A stretch of DNA of 64,000 nucleotides from Lysobacteraceae bacterium NML93-0399 (GTDB lineage Bacteria > Pseudomonadota > Gammaproteobacteria > Xanthomonadales > Xanthomonadaceae). The stretch covers positions 434,001-498,000 of the forward strand of contig NTJI01000002.1 in the NCBI GenBank assembly GCA_002307375.1, written 5' to 3'. Made by a program: the position numbers and the translations under genes. Position 1 is the stretch's first letter, and every line of letters starts with the position of its first letter. Positions 27,255-36,808 of this stretch are shown here, piece by piece. The notes beneath the pieces were generated by a model, which was not told where the DNA came from, ran no database searches, and worked only from the letters and a program-made list of their open reading frames with translations.

Positions 27255-27398
27255 CGGCAGGCGGATCCGGAAGAACGGCGGACGTTCGAGGATACCTGCC
27301 ATGCACCGCCCTGCCGCCCCGTGCGCGAGAGGACCGACGGGACTTGCGCGCGCGGCGCGCACATGCGCAGTCCCTTTGCACCGCGCGGCCGTCGCGAT

Positions 27399-27423
27399 AA
27401 AAACGGGCCGCTTTGCGCGGCCC
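27399..27423 (-). terminator. Orphan rho-independent terminator upstream of the S9 peptidase gene
   Basis: On the minus strand GGGCCGC-GCAAA-GCGGCCC is followed by GTTTTTATC: seven GC pairs and a five-T tail. It lies 145 bp upstream of the S9 peptidase start and faces the same way, but no gene to its right on the minus strand ends here (the next genes to the right, including ahcY, are on the plus strand). It may end a small RNA or attenuate the peptidase transcript. Confidence 0.6.
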
Positions 27424-27612
27424 TCCAATCCGGCACGTCCTGTGTCGGCATGCGCGTCGTTGACCAAACGGCGGATGCCGGTCACGACAAGAACGGCATG
27501 CTCCAACAGCTGCACGGGCGCGCGCACTGGGGTCGACCCTAGGCATCGTCGCGCGACTGAAGCGGGGTTCAGGGATACGGTTGCGGCAGGGCCTGGCCGC
27601 ACGACGCTGCGA

Positions 27613-27618
27613 TAGAAT
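27613..27618 (+). promoter_or_regulatory. -10 element (TAGAAT) of ahcY
   Basis: TAGAAT ends 9 nt before the first conserved pair of the SAH riboswitch, so transcription would begin right at the aptamer's 5' end near 27625. No good -35 is seen at the ideal distance. The stretch 27255-27610 upstream holds only the orphan terminator and no recognisable gene. Confidence 0.55.
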
Positions 27619-27627
27619 GTCCGCCGC

Positions 27628-27710
27628 CTCGCCGAGGGGCGCTGCGACCGTCACGGGACCCTTCCGATGACGGCCAGGCTCGGCGCGGTGTCCCGTGAAC
27701 GGCGCCCGTC
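27628..27710 (+). promoter_or_regulatory. SAH riboswitch upstream of ahcY
   Basis: The sequence has the core of the S-adenosylhomocysteine aptamer: CGCCGAGGGGCGCTGCGAC (from 27630), a stem CCGTCA/TGACGG (27648-27653 with 27668-27673), then CCAGGCTCGGCG and GAACGGCGCCC. P1 pairs CGCCGAG (27630-27636) with CTCGGCG (27679-27685), and the pseudoknot pairs GGGCGC (27637-27642) with GCGCCC (27702-27707). This agrees with the known Ralstonia solanacearum aptamer. Binding of SAH is expected to switch on ahcY so that SAH is cleared. The ahcY ribosome site lies about 35 nt downstream. Confidence 0.93.
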
Positions 27711-27751
27711 ATCGCGAATGCGCATGCCGCATTCCCGCTACGGAGCACGTT

Positions 27752-29200
<1,449 letters not shown>

Positions 29201-29231
29201 TCGATCCGCTTCGGCGGAATCCGACAGGAAA

Positions 29232-29257
29232 ACGGGCGCCGCGAGGCGCCCGTCTTC
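29232..29257. terminator. Bidirectional terminator between ahcY and the PIN-like gene
   Basis: ACGGGCGCC (29232-29240), GCGA loop, GGCGCCCGT (29245-29253). On the plus strand a CTTCTC tail follows, ending ahcY; on the minus strand a TTTTCCTG tail follows, ending the PIN-like gene whose stop is at 29258. One hairpin can therefore serve both convergent genes. Confidence 0.8.
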
Positions 29258-29959
29258 TCATCCAGACGAGAGCAAATTCCACAGTCCGATTGGCGTAACA
29301 GGCAACGCGTCGAATTTAACGCGGCATGTCTGAGTCATCAGATTGACGAACTTCTTGTCTCGCGTCAGAAAGTATTGATAACCCGCACGCTCGGCAGTCC
29401 AAAGATGGAAAAGGTCAAACCATTGAGCATCAGGCACGACCTTGCATGCCCTTGCAAAGCGACCGAGTGACTTCAGGCTCCCTAACTCGTACTCATTCAG
29501 CTCATAGCCGCCAATACCTCTTCGCGGGAATTCTTCCGGCTTCTCGCCGAACTGACAAATTAGCTCAATGAATGCCTTCTTGACCTCTCTGCTCGCGTAC
29601 TCATCCAAGGGTAAAGAGAAGAACATTCCGCGCTCCAACGGCGATGGAACATCCTCAAAGTTAATTCCCTCTGCCAAGTCTCCCCCTGGCGCGGGAGACT
29701 TTTGAGTTCCGTGAAAGAACTCTTGATGGAGCTCCCAACTCACACCGAAGTGGATGTTCTTGGACTCACGGGCCAGATCGAAAATCGAGCGGAGGGCCTC
29801 GACCTCGTCGGCTTCGCTGGCGTTCTTTGGTTCGACTGCTCGCTCTTGGACCATCCTTACAGTGCTCAGCCTGCCGAATATCTCTACGGCCTGCTCAGAA
29901 ACGCCAATTTCTTGCACAACGGTATGTCTATAGGCGCTCGTATCTAGAAGAATCTTCAC
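29258..29959 (-). CDS. PIN-like domain protein in a low-GC island
   Basis: 233 residues from GTG 29959, five nt after the DUF3228 stop; no clear ribosome site, so coupling is likely. The N-terminus VKILLDTSAYRH and C-terminal WFDLFHLWTAERAGYQYFLTRDKKF fit the first and last acidic motifs of PIN-fold ribonucleases (LLDTSA; DLxH...A...G...FLTxDxxF). The protein is longer than VapC toxins (about 130) and has no adjacent antitoxin. The coding DNA is visibly poorer in GC than its neighbours (many AAT, TTT, GAA, AAG codons), a sign of recent acquisition. Function as an RNase is inferred; a stand-alone PIN-like nuclease of unknown role is the best description. Confidence 0.65.
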   Translation of the reverse strand: MKILLDTSAYRHTVVQEIGVSEQAVEIFGRLSTVRMVQERAVEPKNASEADEVEALRSIFDLARESKNIHFGVSWELHQEFFHGTQKSPAPGGDLAEGINFEDVPSPLERGMFFSLPLDEYASREVKKAFIELICQFGEKPEEFPRRGIGGYELNEYELGSLKSLGRFARACKVVPDAQWFDLFHLWTAERAGYQYFLTRDKKFVNLMTQTCRVKFDALPVTPIGLWNLLSSG

Positions 29960-29964
29960 GCTGC

Positions 29965-30522
29965 TCACGGCCGCCAGTTCGCATTGCGTTCCCAGAATTC
30001 GACGCTGCGCCGATAGGCCTCGCGATCCAGCGGCACACCCGACCCGCCCTCCTCCACGCCCAGCGCATTGCGCAGCATGGTGATCGGCGCCATCGGAATC
30101 TCTTCGGGTTCGGCGGTGTAGATGCAGCCGACGATGCCCCAGTCCGCATCGATCGGCGAACCTTCCTTCGCCAGCTGCTCCGCGCTGTAGAGGATCACCA
30201 CCAGGTACTCGGCGCGCGGCGATTCCACGCCCTCGAACCAGCGCACCAGCACCGGCAGTTCCTCGCGATTCCGCGCCTCGTAGCCCGAGCGCAGCAGATG
30301 CCGGTTGTCGTCGGTGACCGGCACCGTCAGGCAGCGCGTCGAGGTCCAGTTGCGATGCACGTGCAGCTTGCAGAACGGCGCGTAGCCGTCGAGCACCGCA
30401 TGCGGCGTCTCGGTATTGAGATGTGCCTCGAACTGTTCGGGCGTGATGTCCTGGATCGTGTTGCCGCGCGGAACGCGGGGAAACAGGCGCGGACGGGCGA
30501 ACGACGTGAGAACGATGGACAT
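29965..30522 (-). CDS. DUF3228 family protein
   Basis: 185 residues with no signal peptide or membrane segment. It starts MSIVLTSFARPRLFPRVPRG and contains conserved stretches such as YAPFCKLHVHRNWTSTRCL, YLVVILYSAEQLAKEG, DWGIVGC and PMAPITMLRNALGVEEGGSG, the pattern of DUF3228, a family of unknown function. Its GC content matches the chromosome, unlike the PIN-like gene that follows it after five bases. Confidence 0.8.
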   Translation of the reverse strand: MSIVLTSFARPRLFPRVPRGNTIQDITPEQFEAHLNTETPHAVLDGYAPFCKLHVHRNWTSTRCLTVPVTDDNRHLLRSGYEARNREELPVLVRWFEGVESPRAEYLVVILYSAEQLAKEGSPIDADWGIVGCIYTAEPEEIPMAPITMLRNALGVEEGGSGVPLDREAYRRSVEFWERNANWRP

Positions 30523-30574
30523 CGGTGGGTCGCGGGCGGTGGCGCGACAGGGTAACCCGCGTGTGTCGCATACC

Positions 30575-30600
30575 GAAAAGGCGGGCCCAGAGGCCCACCT
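30575..30600 (-). terminator. Rho-independent terminator of mqo
   Basis: On the minus strand AGGTGGGCC, loop TCTG, GGCCCGCCT, then TTTTCGG: nine pairs (one G-U) and a T run, 22 nt after the mqo stop. Confidence 0.8.
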
Positions 30601-30621
30601 TTCCGTGCGATCGGAGATCGA

Positions 30622-32325
30622 TCAGAGCGCTTGCATGCGCCGATCGAGTTCGGCCTCGTCCGGGCCTTCGTCGGGACCATGCAGCTCGTCGTTCATCGCC
30701 GGCGGCTGACCGTCGCCGACCGCCGCGCCCGGCACGTCGAGGTAGGGCAACTGCAGCACGCGGCTGGTCATGCGACGGATGCGGTTGGTCAGCGCGATAT
30801 CGGTGTTGAGCGTCTGGCCGTAGGACGGCACGATCTGCTGCACACGCTCGCGCCAGGCGCCGTCCATCTGCGCCGGATACGCACGACGCATCACGTCGAG
30901 CATGATCTTCGGCGAGGTCGACGCACCCGGCGACGCGCCCAGCAGCGCGGCGATGCTGCCGTCGGCGTCGGTGACGATTTCGGTGCCGAACTGCAGCACC
31001 GCGCCCTTCTCCGGATCACGCTTGATCACCTGCACGCGCTGGCCGGCGGTGACCAGGCGCCAGTCGACCTGTTTCGCATCGGGGTAGTACTTCTGCAGCT
31101 CGGCGAAGCGGTCGGCGTCAGACAGGCGCGCCTGGCTGATCAGGTAACCGACAAGGTCCCGGTTCTCCGCGCCGACGCGCATCATGCCGGCGACGTTGTG
31201 GTTGTTGACCGACGAGAACAGGTCGAACCACGAGCCGTGCTTGAGAAAGCGTGTGCTCTGCAGTGCGAACGGGCCGAACAGCAGCACCGGCTTGCCGTCG
31301 AGCATGCGTGCATCGAGATGCGGCACCGACATCGGCGGCGAACCCGCCTCCGCCTTGCCGTAGGCCTTCACGTCGTGCGCCGCGGTGACCGCCGGATTGT
31401 CGGCGGCGAGGAACTGGCCACCGACCGGGAAGCCGCCGTAATTCGCCGCTTCCGGAATGCCCGAATGCTGCAGCATCTTCAGTGCCGCGCCACCGGCACC
31501 GACGAACACGAACTTCGCGCGGATCGAACGGGTCGTGTCGCTGGCCAGATCGTGCACGGCGACGGTCCAGGTGCCGTCGGATTCGCGCTGCAGCTTCCGC
31601 ACTTCATGGCGCAGATGCAGACCGAAGTTCTGGCTGCGCTGCAGCGCCTGGGTGAGCTGACGGGTGATCACGCCGAAGTTGACGTCGGTGCCGAGCGGCA
31701 TCCAGGTCGCGGCGATCTTCTGCGCCGGATCGCGGCCCTGCATCATCAGCGGTGCCCAGCGCGCGATCTGCGCCGGGTCTTGCGAATACTGCATGCCGTG
31801 GAACAGCGGTTCTTTCGACAGCGCCGCATGGCGACGCTGCAGATAGTCGATGTTCTCGTCGCCCCACACGAAGCTCATGTGCGGCGTGGCGTTGATGAAA
31901 TCGCCCGGCGCGCCCAGCCGCCCGGCCTCGACCTGGTGCGACCAGAACTGGCGGGAGATCTCGAACTGCTCGGCGATGTCGACCGCGCGCGCGGTTTCGA
32001 TACTGCCGTCCTCGCGCTCGGGCGTGTAGTTGAGTTCGGCGAAACCGGAGTGGCCGGTGCCGGCATTGTTCCAGCCGTCCGAGCTTTCCAGCGCCACGCC
32101 GTCGAGGCGCTCGTACATCTCGATGCGCCAGTCGGGCTCGAGTTCCTGAAGATAGGTCGCCAGCGTCACGCTCATGACGCCGGCGCCGATCAGCACCACA
32201 TCGACGGGCTCGGCGTTCTCCGGTTCGGGCGGCGACTTTTCGAACAGTGGCCAGTACAGGAACAGGCCGGCGGCGATCGCCAACACGACGACGAGGCCGA
32301 CGAGCACCTTGAGAAACTTCTTCAT
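30622..32325 (-). CDS. mqo: Malate:quinone oxidoreductase with N-terminal membrane anchor
   Basis: 567 residues. The FAD-binding start [19 protein letters not shown] is followed by Mqo signatures ([81 protein letters not shown]). The enzyme oxidises malate to oxaloacetate and passes electrons to quinone at the inner membrane. Residues 1-26 ([20 protein letters not shown]) form a membrane segment not found in the classical peripheral enzyme. ATG 32325 has AAGGA as ribosome site. A perfect TATAAT on the minus strand lies about 90 bp upstream. Confidence 0.93.
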   Translation of the reverse strand: MKKFLKVLVGLVVVLAIAAGLFLYWPLFEKSPPEPENAEPVDVVLIGAGVMSVTLATYLQELEPDWRIEMYERLDGVALESSDGWNNAGTGHSGFAELNYTPEREDGSIETARAVDIAEQFEISRQFWSHQVEAGRLGAPGDFINATPHMSFVWGDENIDYLQRRHAALSKEPLFHGMQYSQDPAQIARWAPLMMQGRDPAQKIAATWMPLGTDVNFGVITRQLTQALQRSQNFGLHLRHEVRKLQRESDGTWTVAVHDLASDTTRSIRAKFVFVGAGGAALKMLQHSGIPEAANYGGFPVGGQFLAADNPAVTAAHDVKAYGKAEAGSPPMSVPHLDARMLDGKPVLLFGPFALQSTRFLKHGSWFDLFSSVNNHNVAGMMRVGAENRDLVGYLISQARLSDADRFAELQKYYPDAKQVDWRLVTAGQRVQVIKRDPEKGAVLQFGTEIVTDADGSIAALLGASPGASTSPKIMLDVMRRAYPAQMDGAWRERVQQIVPSYGQTLNTDIALTNRIRRMTSRVLQLPYLDVPGAAVGDGQPPAMNDELHGPDEGPDEAELDRRMQAL

Positions 32326-32411
32326 AGCGAATCCTTGGGGGAGGACGGCCGATGCCACGGCGCAGGGCCACGGTCGGGGCCTGGGTCCCGGCGGTGCCGG
32401 GCGACGGTGAA

Positions 32412-32417
32412 ATTATA
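32412..32417 (-). promoter_or_regulatory. Consensus -10 (TATAAT) for mqo
   Basis: ATTATA on the plus strand reads TATAAT on the minus strand in otherwise GC-rich DNA. Transcription would begin near 32405 and give an 80-nt leader for mqo. No clear -35 is seen 17 bp upstream. The region is divergent with metF. Confidence 0.5.
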
Positions 32418-32487
32418 GAACCCGGGCCCGTCACGCAGACGGGAAGGCGCGTTCCACGCCGCTTTCATTTCGCCCGCTCATCTCATG

Positions 32488-32509
32488 CATCTCGATAAAG
32501 CGATACAAT
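32488..32509 (+). promoter_or_regulatory. AT-rich palindromic element and -10 of metF, similar to metK element
   Basis: CATCTCGATAAAGCGATACA (from 32489) matches the metK element at 15 of 20 positions and contains inverted ATC...GAT ends. Its right end overlaps TACAAT (32504-32509), a good -10 giving a leader of about 22 nt before ATG 32538. Overlap with the -10 fits a repressor operator. Confidence 0.45.
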
Positions 32510-32537
32510 GCGCCCAGTCCGCACACCGGGGCCGCGC

Positions 32538-33362
32538 ATGCTGCCGATCAGCTTCGAGTTCTACCCGCCCAAGACCGACGAGCAGCGGCGCCAGCTCGAC
32601 AGGACCGCGAAGAAACTCGCCGTGCATGCGCCCGAGTACGTGTCGTGCACCTTCGGTGCCGGCGGCTCCACACTCAGCCATACGCCCGAGACGGTACGCC
32701 GCCTCAAGCAGCAGCACGGGTTCGAGGCCGCGCCCCATCTGTCGTGCGTGGGCGGCAGTCGCGAGGAAATCCGTGAACTGCTCAAGCTCTACCGCGCCAT
32801 CGGGGTGCGCCGGCTCGTCGCGTTGCGTGGCGATCTGCCGTCGGGCATGGGACAGGCCGGCGACCTGCGATATGCCTCGGACCTTGTCGCGTTCATCCGC
32901 GGCGAGTTCGGCGCGCAGTTCCACATCGAAGTGGGCTGTTATCCCGAGGTGCATCCGCAGGCCGACGATGCGCGCGTGGATCTGCGCAACTTCAAGTCCA
33001 AGGTCGACGCCGGCGCGGACGCGGCCATCACCCAGTACTTCTACAACGCCGACGCGTACTTCCATTTCGTCGACAGCGCGCGCAAGGCGGGCGTCACGGT
33101 ACCGATCGTGCCCGGCATCATGCCGATTTCGAACTTCGGCCAGCTGCGCCGTTTCTCGGAAGCCTGTGGCGCCGAGATCCCGCGCTGGATGCAGCGGAGC
33201 ATGGCCGCGCACGGCGACGACGTCGACGCGATCCGGGAACTGGGCGCCGACATCGTCACGCGTCTGTGCGAGCGCCTGGTTGCCGGTGGCGCACCCGCCC
33301 TGCACTTCTACACGCTCAATCTCGCGCGTCCGACGCAGGCCGTGCTCGCCCGTCTGTCCTGA
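32538..33362 (+). CDS. metF: 5,10-methylenetetrahydrofolate reductase
   Basis: 274 residues, slightly shorter than E. coli MetF (296). It starts MLPISFEFYPPKTDEQ with the conserved catalytic Glu, followed by FGAGGSTLSHTPETV, LRGDLPSG, KVDAGADAAITQYFYN and PGIMPISNF. An FAD enzyme that reduces methylene-THF to methyl-THF for methionine synthesis. ATG 32538 is chosen by the conserved start; ATG 32508 would begin inside the -10 element. It lies 3.3 kb from ahcY, read in the same direction. Confidence 0.96.
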   Translation: MLPISFEFYPPKTDEQRRQLDRTAKKLAVHAPEYVSCTFGAGGSTLSHTPETVRRLKQQHGFEAAPHLSCVGGSREEIRELLKLYRAIGVRRLVALRGDLPSGMGQAGDLRYASDLVAFIRGEFGAQFHIEVGCYPEVHPQADDARVDLRNFKSKVDAGADAAITQYFYNADAYFHFVDSARKAGVTVPIVPGIMPISNFGQLRRFSEACGAEIPRWMQRSMAAHGDDVDAIRELGADIVTRLCERLVAGGAPALHFYTLNLARPTQAVLARLS

Positions 33363-33399
33363 CGGCGCGCTCGCGCTGTCCACGGCCCGGCGCAGCGGA

Positions 33400-33405
33400 T
33401 AGGCT
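33400..33405 (+). promoter_or_regulatory. -10 element (TAGGCT) for a leaderless mRNA
   Basis: TAGGCT ends exactly six nt before ATG 33412. The intervening CCCCCG is no ribosome site, so the transcript probably starts at the ATG. Confidence 0.5.
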
Positions 33406-33411
33406 CCCCCG

Positions 33412-33987
33412 ATGCGTCGCCTTCCCGCCTTCCTGTTGCTGGCCATCGTCGCCCTGCCGGCGGCGTACGCGCCCGAGCTCCACGCCCAGGTCCGGCGCTG
33501 CACCGGGCCCGACGGGGGCACGATCTATACCGACCGCAGCTGCGAGGCGGTCGGCGCGCGCGTTGCACCGGCGCGTGGCAGCCAGGTTCGACCGGCATTG
33601 CCGCGCATCAGCTGCCAGCGCGAACTGCGGGGGCTGATCCAGGAACTGGGCGACGCCATCCACCAGCGCGACACCAACCGCCTGGCCGGCCTCTACCACT
33701 GGACCGGCATCAGTCATGCCGGTGGCTACCGCATTCTCGAACGTCTCGATGCGATCGCGCAGCGCCCATTGCTCGACATCACCGCGCAGCGCCCCGCGCA
33801 AGCGGTGGCGAGCATCGACCGTGTCGGTTTCACTGGCTGGGTCAGCGCACGCGACATCCCGACGGCGGCCCCGCCCCGGCCGCCCACGTCGCTGCGGGTG
33901 GATCAGGCCGGCACATCCGGCACGGGACGCATCGAAACTGTCTTCGCGCTGCGCCGGCATGTCGGTTGCTGGTGGCTGAGTCTCTGA
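33412..33987 (+). CDS. Secreted DUF4124-like protein
   Basis: 191 residues. A signal peptide (MRRLPAFLLLAIVALPAAYA) precedes a short DUF4124-type motif, VRRCTGPDGGTIYTDRSC, in which two Cys flank the conserved Y-T-D core. The rest (residues 60-191) has a helical segment with RELRGLIQELGDAIHQRD and no recognised domain, ending in Cys-Trp-Trp. It is presumably periplasmic. Convergent with the histidine kinase gene, 36 bp apart. Function unknown. Confidence 0.8.
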   Translation: MRRLPAFLLLAIVALPAAYAPELHAQVRRCTGPDGGTIYTDRSCEAVGARVAPARGSQVRPALPRISCQRELRGLIQELGDAIHQRDTNRLAGLYHWTGISHAGGYRILERLDAIAQRPLLDITAQRPAQAVASIDRVGFTGWVSARDIPTAAPPRPPTSLRVDQAGTSGTGRIETVFALRRHVGCWWLSL

Positions 33988-34023
33988 GCGCGCCGCGCGA
34001 ACCGTCCGCTGCTGATCAGGAGC

Positions 34024-35388
34024 TCACTCCGCCTGCCCGGACGAGCGCCCAGGGCGGAAGGACAGCGTCGCGACGACACCTCGCGTTGCGCCCGGCACCA
34101 CACGCACCTGCCAGCCGTACAGGGCGCACAGCCGCCGCACGATCGACAGGCCGATACCGCCGCCCTGCGAATGTTCGGCGTGCGTCCCCCGATAGCCACG
34201 TTCGAACAGTCGCGCGGCATCTTCGGCGCTGAGCCCGGGGCCGGAATCGGCAACCTCCACGGTGTACTGGCCCAGCCGGACCACCACCTCACCGGCCTGC
34301 GTGTACTTGATCGCGTTGCCCACCAGATTGCCAAGCGCGACGGTGACCGCCGCTTCCGGCGCGTCCACGATCAGACGCTGGTCGTCGGCCTCCAAGCGCA
34401 GGTCGATCGGTTTGCCCGCCAGTTGCCCGCGATGGGCGTCGAACAGCTGCTCGACGACGCGTCCAACGTCGGTCGCCCCGTGCCCGCGCTCGTTGCGCGA
34501 GAGCAGCAGCAGTGCGCTGATCAGGTCGGTGCACTGTTGTTCCGCGCGCTGGATGCGCAGCAGGCGCGTGCGTGTCTTGTCGTCGAGTTCTGGACGCGAG
34601 AGCAGCAGTTCCACCGCGCCCTTGATCACCGCCAACGGCGTGCGCAGCTCGTGACTGACGTCGGCGTTGAACTCGCGGTCGCGCTGCACGACTTCGGTCA
34701 GACGGAACGCATAGTCGTCGAGAGCGCTCGCCAGCTGTCCGACCTCGTCGTCCGGGAAATGCGGTGCCAGCGCTTCGGGCGCCGAGGTGTCGCCGGAACT
34801 GCGCAGCCGGTTGGCCAGGGCCGACACCGGACTCATGACGCGCGCCGCCGACCACCAGCCGATCAGCAGCGACAGCAAGGTCACCAGCACGACCGAGCCG
34901 AAGATCGCGCGCTGGAACTGGGTCGCCCCGCGCATGGTTTCGGTCATGTCGTAGGCGAGGAAAAACCACTCGTCGGGCGTCTTGCGCACCGCGAGCTTGT
35001 ACGAAAACGGCGTGCCATCCTCGTCGATGCCGCTGAGGTTGTGGATGCCGTCGCCCAGCTCGTACCAGTCCGGCTGCTCGCGGCGCAGTTCCTCGAAGCG
35101 GTCACGCCGGATCACCCGGCCCTGGATCTGCTGGACGGGCGCGGCCGGATTGCGCGACGGGTCGACGTAGTAACGCCGGGCGTACTCGTCGATGTTGCGG
35201 TTCATCAGATCCTCGACCAGCGTGTTCTCGACGCGGTCGCGCGCTTCCTGCGTCAGGAAGGCGAACAGCGTCGTGAGCCCGAGGCCGAGCAGGACGAACG
35301 ACAGGATGATGCGACTGCGCAGGCGCCGCCGATAGCGGCGCGCGCGCGTCCGGGCGGGCGGAACCCGCGTCGGCTCAGCTGCCCGCAT
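34024..35388 (-). CDS. ColS-like sensor histidine kinase
   Basis: 454 residues. Two membrane helices (about 25-46 and 161-184) enclose a periplasmic sensor of 115 residues with WYELGDGIHNLSG and WFFLAYDMTE. A HAMP region follows, then the H-box FNADVSHELRTPLAVI (His246), N-box NLVGNAIKYT, and G-boxes VADSGPGL and GGGIGLSIVRRL. The sensor and kinase resemble ColS-type kinases, which respond to metals or membrane stress in pseudomonads and xanthomonads. ATG 35388 overlaps the regulator gene by 14 nt. The signal is not readable from sequence. Confidence 0.92.
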   Translation of the reverse strand: MRAAEPTRVPPARTRARRYRRRLRSRIILSFVLLGLGLTTLFAFLTQEARDRVENTLVEDLMNRNIDEYARRYYVDPSRNPAAPVQQIQGRVIRRDRFEELRREQPDWYELGDGIHNLSGIDEDGTPFSYKLAVRKTPDEWFFLAYDMTETMRGATQFQRAIFGSVVLVTLLSLLIGWWSAARVMSPVSALANRLRSSGDTSAPEALAPHFPDDEVGQLASALDDYAFRLTEVVQRDREFNADVSHELRTPLAVIKGAVELLLSRPELDDKTRTRLLRIQRAEQQCTDLISALLLLSRNERGHGATDVGRVVEQLFDAHRGQLAGKPIDLRLEADDQRLIVDAPEAAVTVALGNLVGNAIKYTQAGEVVVRLGQYTVEVADSGPGLSAEDAARLFERGYRGTHAEHSQGGGIGLSIVRRLCALYGWQVRVVPGATRGVVATLSFRPGRSSGQAE

Positions 35389-36058
35389 CGGGCACCGCGA
35401 TGCGGTAGCCGATGCCGTGGCGGGTCTGGATGTACGGTGTGTCGAACGGCTTGTCGACGACCGCACGCAGGCCGTGGATGTGCACGCGCAACGAGTCCGA
35501 ATCGGGCAGCTCCTCGCCCCACACGCGCGTCTCCAGTTCCTGACGCGTCACCACAGCAGGCGACGCCTCCATCAGCGACTGCAGGATCTTGAGCGCCGTC
35601 GGATTGAGCTGCAGCAGCTTGCCGCCGCGGCGCACCTCGAGCGTGTCGAGGTTGTACTCGAGGTCGCCGACATCGAGCACGCGCGTGTGCGTGCCCTTGC
35701 CGCGACGTGACAGCGCGTTGAGCCGGACCTCGACCTCCTGCAACGCGAACGGCTTGACCAGATAGTCGTCGGCGCCCGAATCGAAGCCGGCAAGCTTGTT
35801 GTCCAGGCTGTCGCGCGCGGTGAGCATCAGCACCGGCGTCTGCTTGCGCGCGTCGTTGCGCAGCTTGCGGCAGACCTCCAGACCGTCCATGCCCGGCAGG
35901 TTGAGATCGAGCACGATCGCGTCGAAATCATGGACCACGGCCAGGTGCAGACCGGTCACGCCGTCGGCAGCGAAATCGACGGTGTGTCCGCGGTCCTCGA
36001 GATAGTCGCCGAGGTTGGCCGCGATGTCCTGGTTGTCTTCGATGACGAGTATGTGCAT
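35375..36058 (-). CDS. ColR-like OmpR-family response regulator
   Basis: 227 residues. Receiver domain with acidic pair ED (residues 8-9), phospho-acceptor Asp51 (AIVLDLNLPGMDG), MLTARD and LVKPFAL; C-terminal winged helix with LNPTALKILQSLM and PDSDSLRVHIHGLRAVVDKP, a stretch strongly shared with ColR. It is followed by its kinase with overlap and preceded by a secreted protein gene with 11 nt spacing. Ribosome site GAGGA lies 5 nt before ATG 36058. Confidence 0.92.
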   Translation of the reverse strand: MHILVIEDNQDIAANLGDYLEDRGHTVDFAADGVTGLHLAVVHDFDAIVLDLNLPGMDGLEVCRKLRNDARKQTPVLMLTARDSLDNKLAGFDSGADDYLVKPFALQEVEVRLNALSRRGKGTHTRVLDVGDLEYNLDTLEVRRGGKLLQLNPTALKILQSLMEASPAVVTRQELETRVWGEELPDSDSLRVHIHGLRAVVDKPFDTPYIQTRHGIGYRIAVPDAGS

Positions 36059-36069
36059 CAGATCCTCAT

Positions 36070-36558
36070 TTATCGGGTTTCCGCGCGCTCCTGCGCGCGC
36101 GGGTGATATCGCATTGTGTCCTGCGCGCCGTCACGGGCACGACGACGCTGGGCCACGGTCATGCATGTATTCGTCGGCCGGTTGGAGCCGGTGGGCTTTT
36201 CACGCCTGCAAATCATCCGGCTGTCGTCGTGTGCGCGCGTGAGCAGGGTATTGATCTGCTCCTGCTCATTGAACAGCTCCACCCTCGCTGCACCTCGCAG
36301 TTGCGCCACGTCCTGAACGCCATCGAGCAGTTGCGACATCCGAGCCAGCGAAGTGTTCACTGTCTGGAGATCCGCCGGCGAAATCTCGCTGTAGGTTTCG
36401 CCGTCGTTCAAGGCCTGGACGAGGAGTTTCCTCTGGGCCTCGAAGGACTGCGTCACGTCCAGACCCTTGTCGGGAGAAAACACCTGCTCCGAGGCTACCC
36501 CTTTACCGATGGGCGCCAGGCACAGGGCCAGCAAAGCGGGAAACACCAGCATGCGCAT
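36070..36558 (-). CDS. Secreted protein, first gene of the ColRS-like operon
   Basis: 162 residues. A signal peptide (MRMLVFPALLALCLAPIGKGVAS) precedes a helical region with QRKLLVQALNDGETYSEISP and SLARMSQLLDGVQDVAQLRG, then a C-terminal Cys pair (SRMICRREKPTGSNRP...CMTVAQRRRARD). I do not recognise a family by name. ATG 36558 has AGGAG at 7 nt; a second ATG two codons later is possible. Eleven bases separate its stop from the regulator start, so the three genes form an operon; the protein may be a periplasmic accessory or target of the two-component system. Confidence 0.75.
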   Translation of the reverse strand: MRMLVFPALLALCLAPIGKGVASEQVFSPDKGLDVTQSFEAQRKLLVQALNDGETYSEISPADLQTVNTSLARMSQLLDGVQDVAQLRGAARVELFNEQEQINTLLTRAHDDSRMICRREKPTGSNRPTNTCMTVAQRRRARDGAQDTMRYHPRAQERAETR

Positions 36559-36654
36559 GTCGAAACTCCTGTAAACGGACGAAGGACCTGCTTGAACCGC
36601 CACCTGATTCTGCCTCTGGAACTGCACCGGGACAACGCAGCCGCCACCGCATAC

Positions 36655-36684
36655 AAAAAGACCCGGACGGAATCCGCCCGGGTC
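36655..36684 (-). terminator. Rho-independent terminator of rimK-like gene
   Basis: On the minus strand GACCCGG, loop GCGGATTCCGT, CCGGGTC, then TTTTTG. It lies about 125 bp beyond the stop of the RimK-like gene and separates it from the ColRS-like operon. Confidence 0.8.
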
Positions 36685-36808
36685 GAAGGAGTGTTGCCCC
36701 GATTGCCGTCATCCGCTGCGGTCCCGGTTGCCCGGGACGGAGAGAGCGCAAGCGCATTCCGGATGTGCAGATTAGCGAGCGCTCCGTCGGAATCTGGAAA
36801 GAAAACGT

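Noticed and set aside
27424..27602. Extension of the S9 peptidase upstream to the in-frame ATG near 27602
   Set aside because: The extra 116 residues would cross a terminator hairpin and destroy the signal peptide that starts at 27254.
29258..30522. Toxin-antitoxin pair formed by DUF3228 and the PIN-like protein
   Set aside because: DUF3228 is not a DNA-binding antitoxin type and is larger and native in base composition; no short antitoxin frame lies between them.
36070..36558. RimK-like gene and the secreted protein as one operon with the ColRS-like pair
   Set aside because: A strong terminator at 36684-36655 separates the RimK-like gene from the following operon.
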